From NCBI GenBank assembly GCA_016194335.1, contig JACQBR010000009.1:1-41207 (forward strand): 41,207 bases of DNA, in the 5' to 3' direction. Both the position numbers and the translations under genes were made by a program. Origin of the DNA: Microcaldota archaeon (lineage in GTDB: Archaea; Micrarchaeota; Micrarchaeia; Norongarragalinales; UBA97). Shown in pieces: positions 30,510-39,078 of the stretch. The notes beneath the pieces were generated by a model. That model searched no databases, was not told where the DNA came from, and was given only the letters and a program-made list of their open reading frames with translations. Position 1 is the first letter of the stretch, and each line of letters begins with the position of its first letter.

Positions 30510-30523
30510 CACATAAATATGTG
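30510..30523. promoter_or_regulatory. inverted repeat at the antitoxin promoter
   Basis: CACATA-AA-TATGTG lies 10 bp before the antitoxin ATG, followed by AACATATTTAAG, a TATA-like region. The placement fits an antitoxin operator. Confidence 0.45.
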
Positions 30524-30680
30524 AATTAACATATTTAAGGATGCGGGAGGCGCCGATGATTTTTCACGCAAAAGGAAAAAGGCACTCCGAACAGCTTTAA
30601 AGCTTGGTCAAGTAGTTTGCCGGCCTTGCCGGGCCGTCTGCAAAAGGGTTATCAAGCCGCTTTCGCCCTAATCACTGCTT

Positions 30681-31522
30681 ATGCCTGCGGAGCCTCCGAA
30701 ACTGGTTTTACGACTTCTCAATAGCATGGGCCTGCAGCCCGGCGCAACTCACGACGATGTGAAGATGAGATACCGCCAGATGCCCAGAAACATCCATCCC
30801 GACACCAAGCCCAACGCCCCCCGAGAGGCTGAAACTCGAGGAGGCGTTCAAGAGGTTTAACGCGTGGAAGGAAATTCTTGACGCCCATTTTGAGGAAAAC
30901 CCAGACTTGCCTAACATCGCCAAGAGAAACAGGGAGGAAGAAAAGCAGCGCACGCTGGTAATGAAGCTGCACGAAGCGAGTTACAAAAACGACGCGGAAG
31001 AAATCGAACGGCCGGTAAAACAAGAGGGGGTTGACGTCAACGCCGCGTGGGCGGGAGCGAGCGCGCTGCACAGGGCGGTAGAGCACGGCAATATGGCGGC
31101 AGCCGAGAAACTCCCTTGCCCTCTGAGCAAAAGTGAATCAAAAAGACTCCAGCGGAAGGATGCCCCTGCATCTGGCGATGGACTTTGATGTCAATCCGGG
31201 AGTTGCGGAACTTCTTCTCCGGAAGGGAGCGCGGGTTAACGTAAAAAATGAAGAGGGCCTCACGCCATTGAACCTGCTGTGGATTGGCCACGTCTCGGCG
31301 GCACCCGACGAAGAGTTACAAAAGACCAAAGCTCTTGTTTCCAAAGGCGCGGTCATTCGCAATTACTCCACCATCCGCCGTTCAATCGAAGAATATGAGA
31401 AGTGGTCACGAGAGCTTTACGCCAATGAATCTTCGCATTATCATGAAGAAGCCCTCAAACTAGCCAAGGAATTGCGCGAGCTGATTGCCAAGGCGAGGGA
31501 AAAAAGGCTTGGGCTTGAATGA
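30681..31522 (+). pseudogene. J-domain plus ankyrin-repeat protein, broken by frameshifts
   Basis: Frame 1 starts MPAEPPKLVLRLLNSMGLQP and reaches RNIHPDTKPNAP, with the HPD motif of DnaJ domains. After a C6 run (30817-30822; five Cs restore the frame) frame 2 continues ERLKLEEAFKRFNAWKEIL and into ankyrin-like repeats (LHEASYKNDAEEIE, SALHRAVEHGNMAAAEKL). Another shift near 31110-31130 leads to frame 3: NQKDSSGRMPLHLAMDFDVN, then LLLRKGARVNVKNEEGLTPL, to 31522. The whole would be about 280 aa. A J-domain fused to ankyrin repeats is unusual in archaea. Confidence 0.75.
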
Positions 31523-31525
31523 AAT

Positions 31526-31921
31526 TTATGCCTTTGCTTCCTTTCCCACCAGCTGGCTAAAAGTCATTCCGGTCACCAAATCCCCCTCGCCCACCACGTA
31601 GCTCATTGGCGTTTCGCGCAGGGCGGAGAGGGGGAAGAAGCGCCATTCCTTGCGGAACACTTTCCACGCGACGTAGTAGGGAATGCCCGAAGTTTTTTCC
31701 CACTCGAGCATCTGGGCGAAGCGCACGCGTTCGACGTAGACGCTTGCGTTCCAGGCCTTGCTTTCGATTGCGAACTTGCGCGTGGTGCTCAAGACTATTA
31801 AGTCGGGAGTGTCACCTGCCACGCCCGAGCCGGCCGCGCGCACGACCTTGAAACCGGCGTACTCAAACCGCTTTTGGAGATCGCGCTCGAATGCGGCGCC
31901 CTTGTTGTAGTGGAACGGCAT
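31526..31921 (-). CDS. hjc: Holliday junction resolvase Hjc
   Basis: This is a 131-residue nuclease with the archaeal Hjc core: NKGAAFERDLQKRFEYAGF, VVRAAGSGVAGDTPDLIVL and FAIESKAWNASVYV. Catalytic residues E12, D40, E53 and K55 are present. Hjc cleaves four-way junctions during recombination, acting in the same pathway as RadA encoded about 2 kb away. It is divergent from the AbrB-type antitoxin gene. Confidence 0.94.
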   Translation of the reverse strand: MPFHYNKGAAFERDLQKRFEYAGFKVVRAAGSGVAGDTPDLIVLSTTRKFAIESKAWNASVYVERVRFAQMLEWEKTSGIPYYVAWKVFRKEWRFFPLSALRETPMSYVVGEGDLVTGMTFSQLVGKEAKA

Positions 31922-32005
31922 CTTACAAACCCTGATTTTAGCTTACTACCTTAGTTAAAGTAAGCCTTAAATGGTTTTAGAATTACTAGTAATGAGGTGA
32001 TTTGC

Positions 32006-32251
32006 TTGCTGCATTCGGTCACGGCGGAGGCGACCGTGAGTTCCAAGGGACAGATTGTGCTCGCCAAGGAGGTTAGGAACCAGCTAGACCTAAAGCCTGG
32101 CGACAGGATTGTCGAAATAGTTTCGGGAAGGACGATTTTTCTCGTGCCCGTGGGAAAGAACCCCGCGTTGGCGATGAGGGGGATGATGAAAGGCACTAGA
32201 TTCAGCGCGCAGGAAATCGAGGACTGGCTTGACCAGGGAGAGGCGGACTGA
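32006..32251 (+). CDS. SpoVT/AbrB-type antitoxin
   Basis: This is an 81-residue protein starting at TTG 32006, with GAGGTGA 5 nt upstream. TVSSKGQIVLAKEVRNQLDL, then KPGDRIVEIVSGRTIFLVPV, is the swapped-hairpin AbrB fold. The C-terminal tail (FSAQEIEDWLDQGE) would bind the PIN toxin encoded 4 bp downstream. Confidence 0.9.
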   Translation: MLHSVTAEATVSSKGQIVLAKEVRNQLDLKPGDRIVEIVSGRTIFLVPVGKNPALAMRGMMKGTRFSAQEIEDWLDQGEAD

Positions 32252-32255
32252 ATTC

Positions 32256-32660
32256 ATGCCCAAACCCATCGTAGTCGACACCTACGCGCTCGTCAAGTGG
32301 ATCAACGGGGAAGCGGGATACTCCGGCTACTCTGAATTCCTCACCTCTCCGTCGTGGCAGAGGATAATTACGCCCGTCACCCTCTACGAGCTCAAGCTTG
32401 CGATGCTCAAGAAGGAAGCGGGGCTTGACGAGTGGGTTGCAAGCCTCGCCTTCACCAAGCAAATATGCGAAGTGAGGCCGCTGACCGAATCGGTAATGCT
32501 GCGGGCCGCTGAAATAAAGTTCAAGTACATGGCCGAGTCGAAAATCAACCTATCCATGGTCGACTCCATCTGCGTTTCGCTTGCAGAATCACTCGATGCG
32601 CCAATTCTCACGGGAGACAAAGGGATCAAGCTGGTCGAGGAAGTCCGAGTGCTGCCATGA
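32256..32660 (+). CDS. PIN-domain toxin (VapC family), intact
   Basis: This is a 134-residue protein from ATG 32256. The PIN acids are visible: D8 (VVDTYAL), E45 (LYELKL), D103 (SMVDSICVS) and D121 (LTGDKG). It is paired with the AbrB-type antitoxin just upstream. It is the third antitoxin/PIN locus in 8 kb. Confidence 0.9.
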   Translation: MPKPIVVDTYALVKWINGEAGYSGYSEFLTSPSWQRIITPVTLYELKLAMLKKEAGLDEWVASLAFTKQICEVRPLTESVMLRAAEIKFKYMAESKINLSMVDSICVSLAESLDAPILTGDKGIKLVEEVRVLP

Positions 32661-33085
32661 TTTCGCCGGATTACGCCCATTGCCGTAGGGAAGTTCGTCT
32701 TTGCTCAAAAGCCTTTTATAGAACTTGGCAGTTTAAACTTATTCGTGCAGACAGTAAGTCAAGGTCTGGCAGGGAAAATACTGCATTGAAAACAACGCTT
32801 GTGACCATAAATTGCGCTTGGAATTACACGCCCGGCGCTACAGGGGGGAAATTACGCTCCCAATGGAATTCCGCCAAGAAGGCGGGAATGGAATTGATGG
32901 CCATAGACACGGCAAAGACTGAAGGGAGAAAATAGCCGGAAAGCTATTTTGAAATGCTGGAACCTTGTTTGACTGTCTCCCGCCCTTCATTGCCGCAGAC
33001 GCGTTGCTCCTAACCGGCGGAAGCTGAATGGGGGGCAGCCGGCTTGTTTTCAACGCAGGCAGCGCCAGCCAAGGGAACGAAAGGA
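32661..33085. other. gene-free stretch with orphan promoter and hairpins
   Basis: CCTTTTATAG (about 32710-32719) is a good plus-strand TATA box without a convincing gene after it. Downstream lie a hairpin ATTCCGCC/GGCGGGAAT (about 32869-32889) and a perfect 8-bp hairpin AAAATAGC/GCTATTTT (32929-32950), the latter terminator-like. A 92-codon frame (32657-32935) overlaps the PIN stop but has unconvincing composition. A non-coding RNA of about 200 nt between promoter and hairpin is possible. The last 130 bp lead to the Toprim gene. Confidence 0.35.
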
Positions 33086-33472
33086 ATGAAAAACGCAAAG
33101 TGGAAGGGAAAGGCCCTGGCGAACCTCGTCGGGAACCTCTGCCAAACCACGGTTCTCGTGGAAGGGAGGAGGGACGAGGAAGCTCTCGCACGCCTTGAAA
33201 TAGGGGCAGTTGCGTGCAGTTCGAGAAAACCATCATCGATTGCCGGCGGCGTGGCCGCAGGGAAGAAAGTCGTGCTTCTCTTCGACTTCGACGCCGAGGG
33301 GGAGAGGAAGAATGAGCAGTTTGCCCGAGCGCTGCAGGAAGAGCACGGGCTGGAAGTGGACCGAAACGCGAGAAGGGCGTTCAAGGCGCTTTTCGGGGTG
33401 AAGACGATTGAAGAGGCGCCGTGGGCGCACCAAAGATTGATTGAAGAGATTGAAGGTGGGCATTATGGGTAA
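33086..33472 (+). CDS. small Toprim-domain protein
   Basis: This is a 128-residue protein. TVLVEGRRDEEALARLEIGA has the Toprim Glu (E26), and KVVLLFDFDAEGERKNEQFA has the DxD (D67, D69). The C-terminal 50 residues are helical. It resembles the archaeal small primase-like/ribonuclease M5-like Toprim proteins. It overlaps dnaG by 8 bp, so two Toprim proteins are co-expressed. The exact role (RNA processing or replication) is unknown. Confidence 0.8.
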   Translation: MKNAKWKGKALANLVGNLCQTTVLVEGRRDEEALARLEIGAVACSSRKPSSIAGGVAAGKKVVLLFDFDAEGERKNEQFARALQEEHGLEVDRNARRAFKALFGVKTIEEAPWAHQRLIEEIEGGHYG

Positions 33473-34994
33473 GACTTACGTGGATGTGGTGAAATACCTC
33501 ATCAAGGCAAACCTCGAAGTCAACGGCATCGTTGAAAAGCCGGACATTGTCGGGGCGATTTTCGGCCAGACTGAAGGCCTCCTCGGCGACGAGCTTGACC
33601 TGCGCGAGCTGCAGAAAAGCGGCCGCATCGGAAGGATTGAAGTTGAAACCAACGTTCGCGGCGGAAGGTGCGTGGGAAGCGTCACCATCCCCTCGAGCCT
33701 CGACATGGTAGAGACGAGCATTCTCGCCGCGGCGCTTGAAATTGTAGACCGCGTGGGGCCCTGCGACGCGAAGATTGCGGTCCAAAGGATTGAGGACACG
33801 CGCAACCTCAAGAGAAAGCAGGTGCTGGGAAGGGCGCGCGACCTCCTGAGGACGATGGTCACCAGCGAGATTCCGGAGAGCAAGGAACTTTCGGAAATGG
33901 TGCGCGAGGAGATGAAGATTTCCGAAGTCGTTGCATACGGCCCCGAGGGGCTTGCCGCAGGGCCGGGAATCGACAACGGCCCCGACATCGTGGTGGTGGA
34001 AGGCCGTGCCGACGTGCTCAACCTCCTGCGCAACGGCATCAAGAACGTCATCGCAGTCGGGGGGGCCAACGTGGGAAAGACGATTGCCGACCTCTGCCGC
34101 AAGAAGGAAGTGACGGTCTTTCTTGACGGCGACAGGGGCGGGGACATCATCCTGCGCGAGTTGCTCAACGCAACCGAAATAGAGTTCGTCTCCCGCGCGC
34201 CAGCCGGCCACGAGGTGGAGGACCTTTCACGCAAGGAGCTGATTCAATGCCTGCGGCGCAAGGTCCCGACCGAACAGGCGGTTGTGCAGATGGACGCCGG
34301 AACTTCATACAGCCAGTCGCAGCGCGCGCCGATTGAACAGCGCGTTTTTGCGGGAAGGGAAGGTGGCGCGCCCACCACGCGCGAAGGCAGCCCGCAATTC
34401 CGCGATGGGGGAAGGGACGGCGGGCCGCAGTTCAGGGAAGGCCGCGACGAGAGGCGGGGGCGTTTTGAACACCGCCGCGAGCGCACCGACCGCATGGACT
34501 CAAGAGTGCAGCAGTTGGTGGAGCAGATTCAGCCAGCGGGCGGAATGGCACAATCCCAACAGCCAGTTGGCAACGGAATGCCCCAACTCCAGCACGGGCA
34601 CGCCGGAATGCAACAGCCAGCCGGGATGCAGGCACCAAACCAGGCAGGCTCTCCAATGCAGGCGCCAATCGAACCGCCCATGCCGGCAGAGCCTGAAGTC
34701 CCTTCGGAAATCGCCGCTCCGCTCAGGAGTGCGCTGAAGGAATTGGGCGGCTCGCTCAAAGCACGCTTTCTGGGAGCGGACGGCAGCGCGCTTAACGAAG
34801 TTCCCATCCGCGACATAATCGCGGCACTCGGCGAGGCGCAGGGAGTCAACGGCGTGGTGCTCGACGGCATCGTCACCCAGCGCCTGCTCGACCTGTGCGA
34901 AAGCAAGGGAGTGAAGTTCGTATGCGGCATCCGCGCGGGCAACATCACCCGCAAGCCGCCCGGAATAGGGATTGTCACGGGAGAGGGGGCGTAA
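33465..34994 (+). CDS. dnaG: archaeal DnaG primase-like protein
   Basis: This is a 509-residue protein from ATG 33465 (GAAGGTGGG upstream). The N-terminal domain is MGKTYVDVVKYLIKANLEVN and on. The Toprim domain (about 170-260) has VVVEGRADVLNLL (E179) and FLDGDRGGD (D221, D223). A Gln/Pro/Met/Gly/Arg-rich low-complexity linker (about 272-410) is followed by a C-terminal domain (about 415-509). Archaeal DnaG makes short primers in vitro and is a core exosome component that recruits poly(A)-rich RNA. The layout is complete. Confidence 0.95.
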   Translation: MGKTYVDVVKYLIKANLEVNGIVEKPDIVGAIFGQTEGLLGDELDLRELQKSGRIGRIEVETNVRGGRCVGSVTIPSSLDMVETSILAAALEIVDRVGPCDAKIAVQRIEDTRNLKRKQVLGRARDLLRTMVTSEIPESKELSEMVREEMKISEVVAYGPEGLAAGPGIDNGPDIVVVEGRADVLNLLRNGIKNVIAVGGANVGKTIADLCRKKEVTVFLDGDRGGDIILRELLNATEIEFVSRAPAGHEVEDLSRKELIQCLRRKVPTEQAVVQMDAGTSYSQSQRAPIEQRVFAGREGGAPTTREGSPQFRDGGRDGGPQFREGRDERRGRFEHRRERTDRMDSRVQQLVEQIQPAGGMAQSQQPVGNGMPQLQHGHAGMQQPAGMQAPNQAGSPMQAPIEPPMPAEPEVPSEIAAPLRSALKELGGSLKARFLGADGSALNEVPIRDIIAALGEAQGVNGVVLDGIVTQRLLDLCESKGVKFVCGIRAGNITRKPPGIGIVTGEGA

Positions 34995-35067
34995 AACCAC
35001 CCTCCATTCTCTAATTTTTTTTCTTTTTTCTGAATAAGCAGCTTAATGAGTTGCAGGGGGAAGGAAC

Positions 35068-35643
35068 TCAAAACTCCAATCCCATCGCCCGCAGTTGCTT
35101 CGCGGCGTCCGACGCGTTGGTGAAGACGATTCCCTTCATTCCCGCGCGCTTGGCCGCGTCGACGTTGGCGGGAGTGTCGTCGAGGAAAATCACTTCGCTC
35201 CCCCGCGCGGGAAGGTCGCGCAGCACGAACTGGAACCCCGCCAAGTCGGGCTTTTTCACCCCAATTTTGCCGGAGTAATAAACGGCGTCAAAGAGGTTGG
35301 CGAGCCGGTATTTCCTTCCCCACACTTCCCACATTTCAGGCCCCATGTTGGAGAAGAGGGCGACGGTGTAGCGTCCCTGCAGCCGGCGTATGAGTTCCCT
35401 CGTGCCGGGCATTTCGTAAAGAGGCTCGACATAATGGTCGCCGCCGGCGAGCACCCCGCCGAAGTCGAAGAGCATGACGGGGCGGACGAACCTCTTCTTG
35501 AACCAGCGCACGGCGATGTCGGAGCCCCAATACGCGGCGGGAATGACCGCGAGGAAAACCAGCGGGCCGGAAATCAGGTCGCCGAAATATGCGCCTGCAA
35601 CGATTGCAACTGCCACGGGCCAGCGAACGGAATTCCAGTCCAT
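35068..35643 (-). CDS. HAD-like hydrolase with N-terminal membrane segment
   Basis: This is a 191-residue protein. The first 45 residues contain a hydrophobic hairpin (VAVAIVAGAYFGDLISG and VFLAVIPAAYW). HAD motifs follow: MLFDFGGVL (I; the second Asp is Gly, as in some YihX-type enzymes), ALFSNMG (II), GVKKPDLAG (III Lys) and VIFLDDTPANVDAA (IV). It is probably a membrane-attached phosphatase-like protein. The missing general acid/base in motif I leaves activity uncertain. Confidence 0.82.
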   Translation of the reverse strand: MDWNSVRWPVAVAIVAGAYFGDLISGPLVFLAVIPAAYWGSDIAVRWFKKRFVRPVMLFDFGGVLAGGDHYVEPLYEMPGTRELIRRLQGRYTVALFSNMGPEMWEVWGRKYRLANLFDAVYYSGKIGVKKPDLAGFQFVLRDLPARGSEVIFLDDTPANVDAAKRAGMKGIVFTNASDAAKQLRAMGLEF

Positions 35644-35792
35644 GTGAACCCCTTGATCAACTTAAGGCAGAATGTGCGTTTATTGTGGCCGAATCGAAGC
35701 GAGACCCAATTGAACCGGATAACCCACGCACAGGCAATTTCCCAAACGCCAGATTCCGGGTTTTATTAGCCCATCTCCGGCTTATCTTGCTT

Positions 35793-35933
35793 ATGGCACT
35801 GTGGTTCACCGACGGCGAGGCCATCCTGGGGCTTTCGGCAATACTCGGGGCATTCACCCTGGGGCTTGAGAATCTCCTCTTCCTCGCGTTTTTCGCATAC
35901 GCGGCGAGCAAGCTCGTGCACTACCCCGCCTGA
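35793..35933 (+). CDS. 46-residue two-span membrane protein
   Basis: ATG 35793 encodes MALWFTDGEAILGLSAILGA, then a second span ending in KLVHYPA. GGTTTTATTAG about 30 bp upstream fits a TATA box of a leaderless transcript. It is short and unrecognised, supported by hydrophobic pattern and promoter spacing only. Confidence 0.45.
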   Translation: MALWFTDGEAILGLSAILGAFTLGLENLLFLAFFAYAASKLVHYPA

Positions 35934-36011
35934 GCCTATTGGAGCGCTTAGACTGCCTGGGCTTGCACCATTACCAATCAATTAAAATGCGGTTTGGCTC
36001 TTACTCTACTT

Positions 36012-37691
36012 GTGATTCGAACCAGAAGAATTGCGCTTCTCATCGCGTTGCTCTTGGCATTGGCACCCATCGCCCACTCGGATGGGGGCAACCCCTCCTC
36101 GCCGAAGCTCGTGGGGAAAAGCACGGTCCTTCTCAACCTCAACTGGACTCTCGACTTCGGGGAGCGCGTGCCTTCCAATTTCGTCCTGAAGGTGTTCGGG
36201 TTTCCCACCACTGCGTTCCAAAGCGCAAGCATAGATGGGGCGGGAAGGAGCTTCGAAAGGAAGACTGACGATTTCGGGAACGTGGTTTTGGAGTATTCGT
36301 TCACCCCTGCGGGGCGAAACGACGTGGTTTCGCTCAGGGCGCTTGCGAATGTCGATTATTCCAAGAGGGAGCCTGCCCAAGGCAACCTCTCAGCCTTCCT
36401 GCCCCACACGCCGGTTACCAACAGCAACGACGAGATGAGGCGCAAGGCGGCGGAGCTTACTGCAAACGCGCGGGACGATTTGGAAAAGCTCGCGGTGCTT
36501 TCGGAATTCGTGCACAACCGCGTGCGTTACGACGGGCCGGGGTACGGGAACACTGTCAACGACGCCGCTTGGACCTACCAGAACAAGGTGGGAACTTGCG
36601 ACGAATATTCCCACCTGCTCGTGAGCATGCTGCGCGACGCCAACATTTCAGCAAAGTTCGTCGCGGGATTCGTCTGCAGCGCCAACTGCAGCTCCCCTGG
36701 CCAGTGGGGGCCCCACGCGTGGGTGGAAGCGGCGGTGAATGGCGAGTGGGTGCCTGCGGACCCGACGTTTAACGAGGTGGGCTTTCTCGACGCCACGCAC
36801 GTGAAGTTTGCCGAGGGCCGCGACCAGAACGACATCAAGGAACAGGTCTCCACCGTCGCGTTCAACTACGACATTGCAGGGGTGAAGCTGGACCGGCAGT
36901 GGGTGGCGACGCTTGACGACTGGAGCGAAGCGCAGAGGAATCACGGCCTGTCCCTCCAAGTGCCTGCCGCAAGGGTGGGCGCGGGCTCGATTGAAACGAT
37001 CACCGCGGAAGTGAGCAATCCGGGAAGCGCGCCGATTGCCGTTCCACTCTCGTTGGGCTACCCCGGCGAGCTCAAGAGCACCGACGCGAAGGACGCAGTC
37101 GTTTACCTGGCAGGGGGCGAAAGCAAGAAAAGGGAATGGAGGGTGGCGTTTCCAAACGACCTGACGCAGGGCTTTGTCTACAATTATTCGTTCGCGCTCG
37201 ATTCCGTAGGGGAGCCGGTGCGCGCATACGCAACCGCATCGCTTGAAGGCGAATCCAAGCTGGAGCCCGTGCTTGAATTGCAGGACGTCTCGACAAAACT
37301 TGAGGAGGGAAACCTTGTCTTTACGGTGAGGTTGAAGAACTCCGGAAACAGGGACCTTCCCGGCGCGCAGGTGAAAATCGACACGCCAATCCTTAACGAA
37401 ACAAGGGCGGAAGACGTGCCCGCGGGGGAGACGGTGGAAATAGTTTTCAAAGCCCCGCTTCCCGAAGGGATTGGTGATGTCGAAGGGCTCATCACCGTTG
37501 AAAGCAAGACGCAAAGCATCAAGCAGCCAATAAGCGTGAACCTCAAGGCCGGAGACTCCACCCCAGCCGCGCAAGACCAGCTTCCGGCCGGGTTTGCCAT
37601 AACGCCAATCTACCTCGCGGGCGCCGCCATCGTAATGGTTATAATCCTGGCGGCGGCCGTATTACTTAGGAAGTCCAATTCCGGCAATTGA
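36012..37691 (+). CDS. secreted, membrane-anchored transglutaminase-like protein
   Basis: This is a protein of about 559 residues. A signal peptide follows GTG 36012 (IALLIALLLALAPIAHS); TTG 35994 is an alternative start. The transglutaminase core has VGTCDEYSHLLVSML (Cys), GPHAWVEAAV (His) and WVPADPTF (Asp), all intact. Ig/CARDB-like beta domains follow (about 320-525; for example FTVRLKNSGNRDLPGAQVKI). A C-terminal TM (IYLAGAAIVMVIILAAAVLL) anchors it. It probably acts on surface proteins as a protease or crosslinking enzyme. Confidence 0.88.
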   Translation: MIRTRRIALLIALLLALAPIAHSDGGNPSSPKLVGKSTVLLNLNWTLDFGERVPSNFVLKVFGFPTTAFQSASIDGAGRSFERKTDDFGNVVLEYSFTPAGRNDVVSLRALANVDYSKREPAQGNLSAFLPHTPVTNSNDEMRRKAAELTANARDDLEKLAVLSEFVHNRVRYDGPGYGNTVNDAAWTYQNKVGTCDEYSHLLVSMLRDANISAKFVAGFVCSANCSSPGQWGPHAWVEAAVNGEWVPADPTFNEVGFLDATHVKFAEGRDQNDIKEQVSTVAFNYDIAGVKLDRQWVATLDDWSEAQRNHGLSLQVPAARVGAGSIETITAEVSNPGSAPIAVPLSLGYPGELKSTDAKDAVVYLAGGESKKREWRVAFPNDLTQGFVYNYSFALDSVGEPVRAYATASLEGESKLEPVLELQDVSTKLEEGNLVFTVRLKNSGNRDLPGAQVKIDTPILNETRAEDVPAGETVEIVFKAPLPEGIGDVEGLITVESKTQSIKQPISVNLKAGDSTPAAQDQLPAGFAITPIYLAGAAIVMVIILAAAVLLRKSNSGN

Positions 37692-37777
37692 AGTGCCCGC
37701 CGACAACGCGTTTGGCAAGCGAAACTGCATTCTGGCGGATTGCACTGGATGGAATCTTGGGCATTAGTGATTATTGC

Positions 37778-37848
37778 GCGGCCGTGGTCTAGTGGTATGA
37801 TACCGCCTTGCCAAGGCGGAAATCCGGGTCCGATTCCCGGCGGCCGCA
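37778..37848 (+). tRNA. tRNA-Gly (anticodon GCC)
   Basis: A full cloverleaf fits. The acceptor is GCGGCCG/CGGCCGC with discriminator A; the D arm contains AGTGGTATGA; the anticodon stem CCGCC/GGCGG has loop TTGCCAA (anticodon GCC); the T arm is CCGGG-TCCGATT-CCCGG. CCA is not encoded and there is no intron. The AT-rich ParA/DUF4209 island starts right after it. Confidence 0.96.
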
Positions 37849-37925
37849 CTCAACCCAAGGCTCAGTTCCTACAGGCCCTAGAAAACTTAGTCTCGTCACC
37901 TTGAGTGAGCTTGAAGCTGGAGAAG

Positions 37926-37981
37926 TTTATAAGCACTGCACCGGTTAGGCGATGGACGAAACTAGATCTAAAGCTGCTTAG
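37926..37981 (+). promoter_or_regulatory. orphan TATA/leader unit at the left end of the island
   Basis: TTTATAAGCACT is followed 12 bp later by TTAGGCGATGGACGAAACTA. It resembles the unit upstream of the 39144 gene. A 9-codon reading (MDETRSKAA) starts at the expected leaderless position 37952 and ends at 37981, touching the end of the ParA-like gene. It is probably a duplicated promoter remnant. Confidence 0.45.
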
Positions 37982-38961
37982 AGTTTTTCGATTATTTTTT
38001 TGGCGATTGTAGAATATTCGGTATTGCACGTGTTTACTGATTCTGCGTGCGTACCGAATACGCCGTCACTGGCGGTTAATTCGAATATAGGCTTCCGTGC
38101 AGTTTGAGAAAGTGGGGCTAGACTGTGGTAATTCTTCATATCGCCCAAGAAATAAGTTCCGCCATTTAGTTGCTTAACTAGGGCGGGGTCAACTGCAGAG
38201 AGTTTATTCACGATGTCTGTAGTTATCTTACCTGGTATTTGTTTAGTCCAGGCTTCGTATGCTTGAGTTGGTCTTTGTCGATAGATATTGAACTGAGAAG
38301 TAACGTAACCTGCAAAAGCGGGTTTTCCTTTCTGAATTTTGAATGTTCTTTCAGTCAAGCGACTGGATGCGTCGCTCCAGGTTTTCATCCATTTTATGAA
38401 AGTTGTACCAATGTTGCCTAACCCGCGAATGGAAAACATGTCCGGAATGAGTGGAACTATGAAGTAATCGCAGCCGAGTAGCATTGCTCTGTTTAGTGCA
38501 CCCAAATTAGGGCCCACGTCGATAAGCACGTAATCTATTTGATTAGAGCTAGCCCAGTTTTCAGTTAAACGATATAATGCAGAGGTAACTCTAAAACCGA
38601 CTTCTCTTCCAGCAAGAACATCCACCCAACTCTCTGACAAAAAGTCTTCAAACTCGCTAAGTAGCAAGTCACCAGGATAGAGCCATAGGTTTCGGTTAGG
38701 TATTTGATATGGGGTTATCTCCGTTTTTATGTCTCCTAGACCTCTAACGAGCGGCTGAACGGCCGAATTTATGCTTTTCCCGTTGTCCCAGAACTGGTTG
38801 ATTTGGTCATCTGAGCAAATATACGCCGTCAGATTGCATTGCGGGTCTGCATCTACGAATAGCACCCTCTTGCCTTGACGCTCCAAAGCGTAACCTAGGT
38901 GCTGTATGAAGGTAGTTTTGCCTACCCCGCCCTTGTTGTTGAATAGCACTATCTGTTTCAT
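37978..38961 (-). CDS. ParA/MinD-family ATPase
   Basis: This is a 327-residue P-loop ATPase of the deviant Walker A type, KGGVGKTT at residues 10-17. It continues with VLFVDADPQCNLTAYI (switch/A' region), YVLIDVGPNLGALNRAMLLG (Walker B) and IVPLIPDMFSIRGLGNIG. ParA-like ATPases move plasmids or other cargo, and some act in defence loci. No ParB gene is visible. The low GC content and divergent orientation with the 39144 gene mark both as one acquired module. Confidence 0.9.
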   Translation of the reverse strand: MKQIVLFNNKGGVGKTTFIQHLGYALERQGKRVLFVDADPQCNLTAYICSDDQINQFWDNGKSINSAVQPLVRGLGDIKTEITPYQIPNRNLWLYPGDLLLSEFEDFLSESWVDVLAGREVGFRVTSALYRLTENWASSNQIDYVLIDVGPNLGALNRAMLLGCDYFIVPLIPDMFSIRGLGNIGTTFIKWMKTWSDASSRLTERTFKIQKGKPAFAGYVTSQFNIYRQRPTQAYEAWTKQIPGKITTDIVNKLSAVDPALVKQLNGGTYFLGDMKNYHSLAPLSQTARKPIFELTASDGVFGTHAESVNTCNTEYSTIAKKIIEKL

Positions 38962-39078
38962 ACACTATACCTATGCGGGCAGTGTTTTTTAATCGTATTT
39001 AAATGAACTATTTACGCCACGTTTTGTTGAAAGCCCAGATCCAGTTTCCAAATTCCGGCCACTCTCAAGCGTTAGAGC

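Noticed and set aside
30541-30680. Promoter or RNA in the gap before the J-domain gene
   Set aside because: AGCTTTAAAGCT is palindromic and TATA-like but about 80 bp from the start codon; no other support.
32657-32935. 92-codon frame after the AbrB/PIN pair
   Set aside because: It overlaps the PIN stop but has mixed composition, crosses a strong TATA box and ends inside a hairpin; kept only as a possibility.
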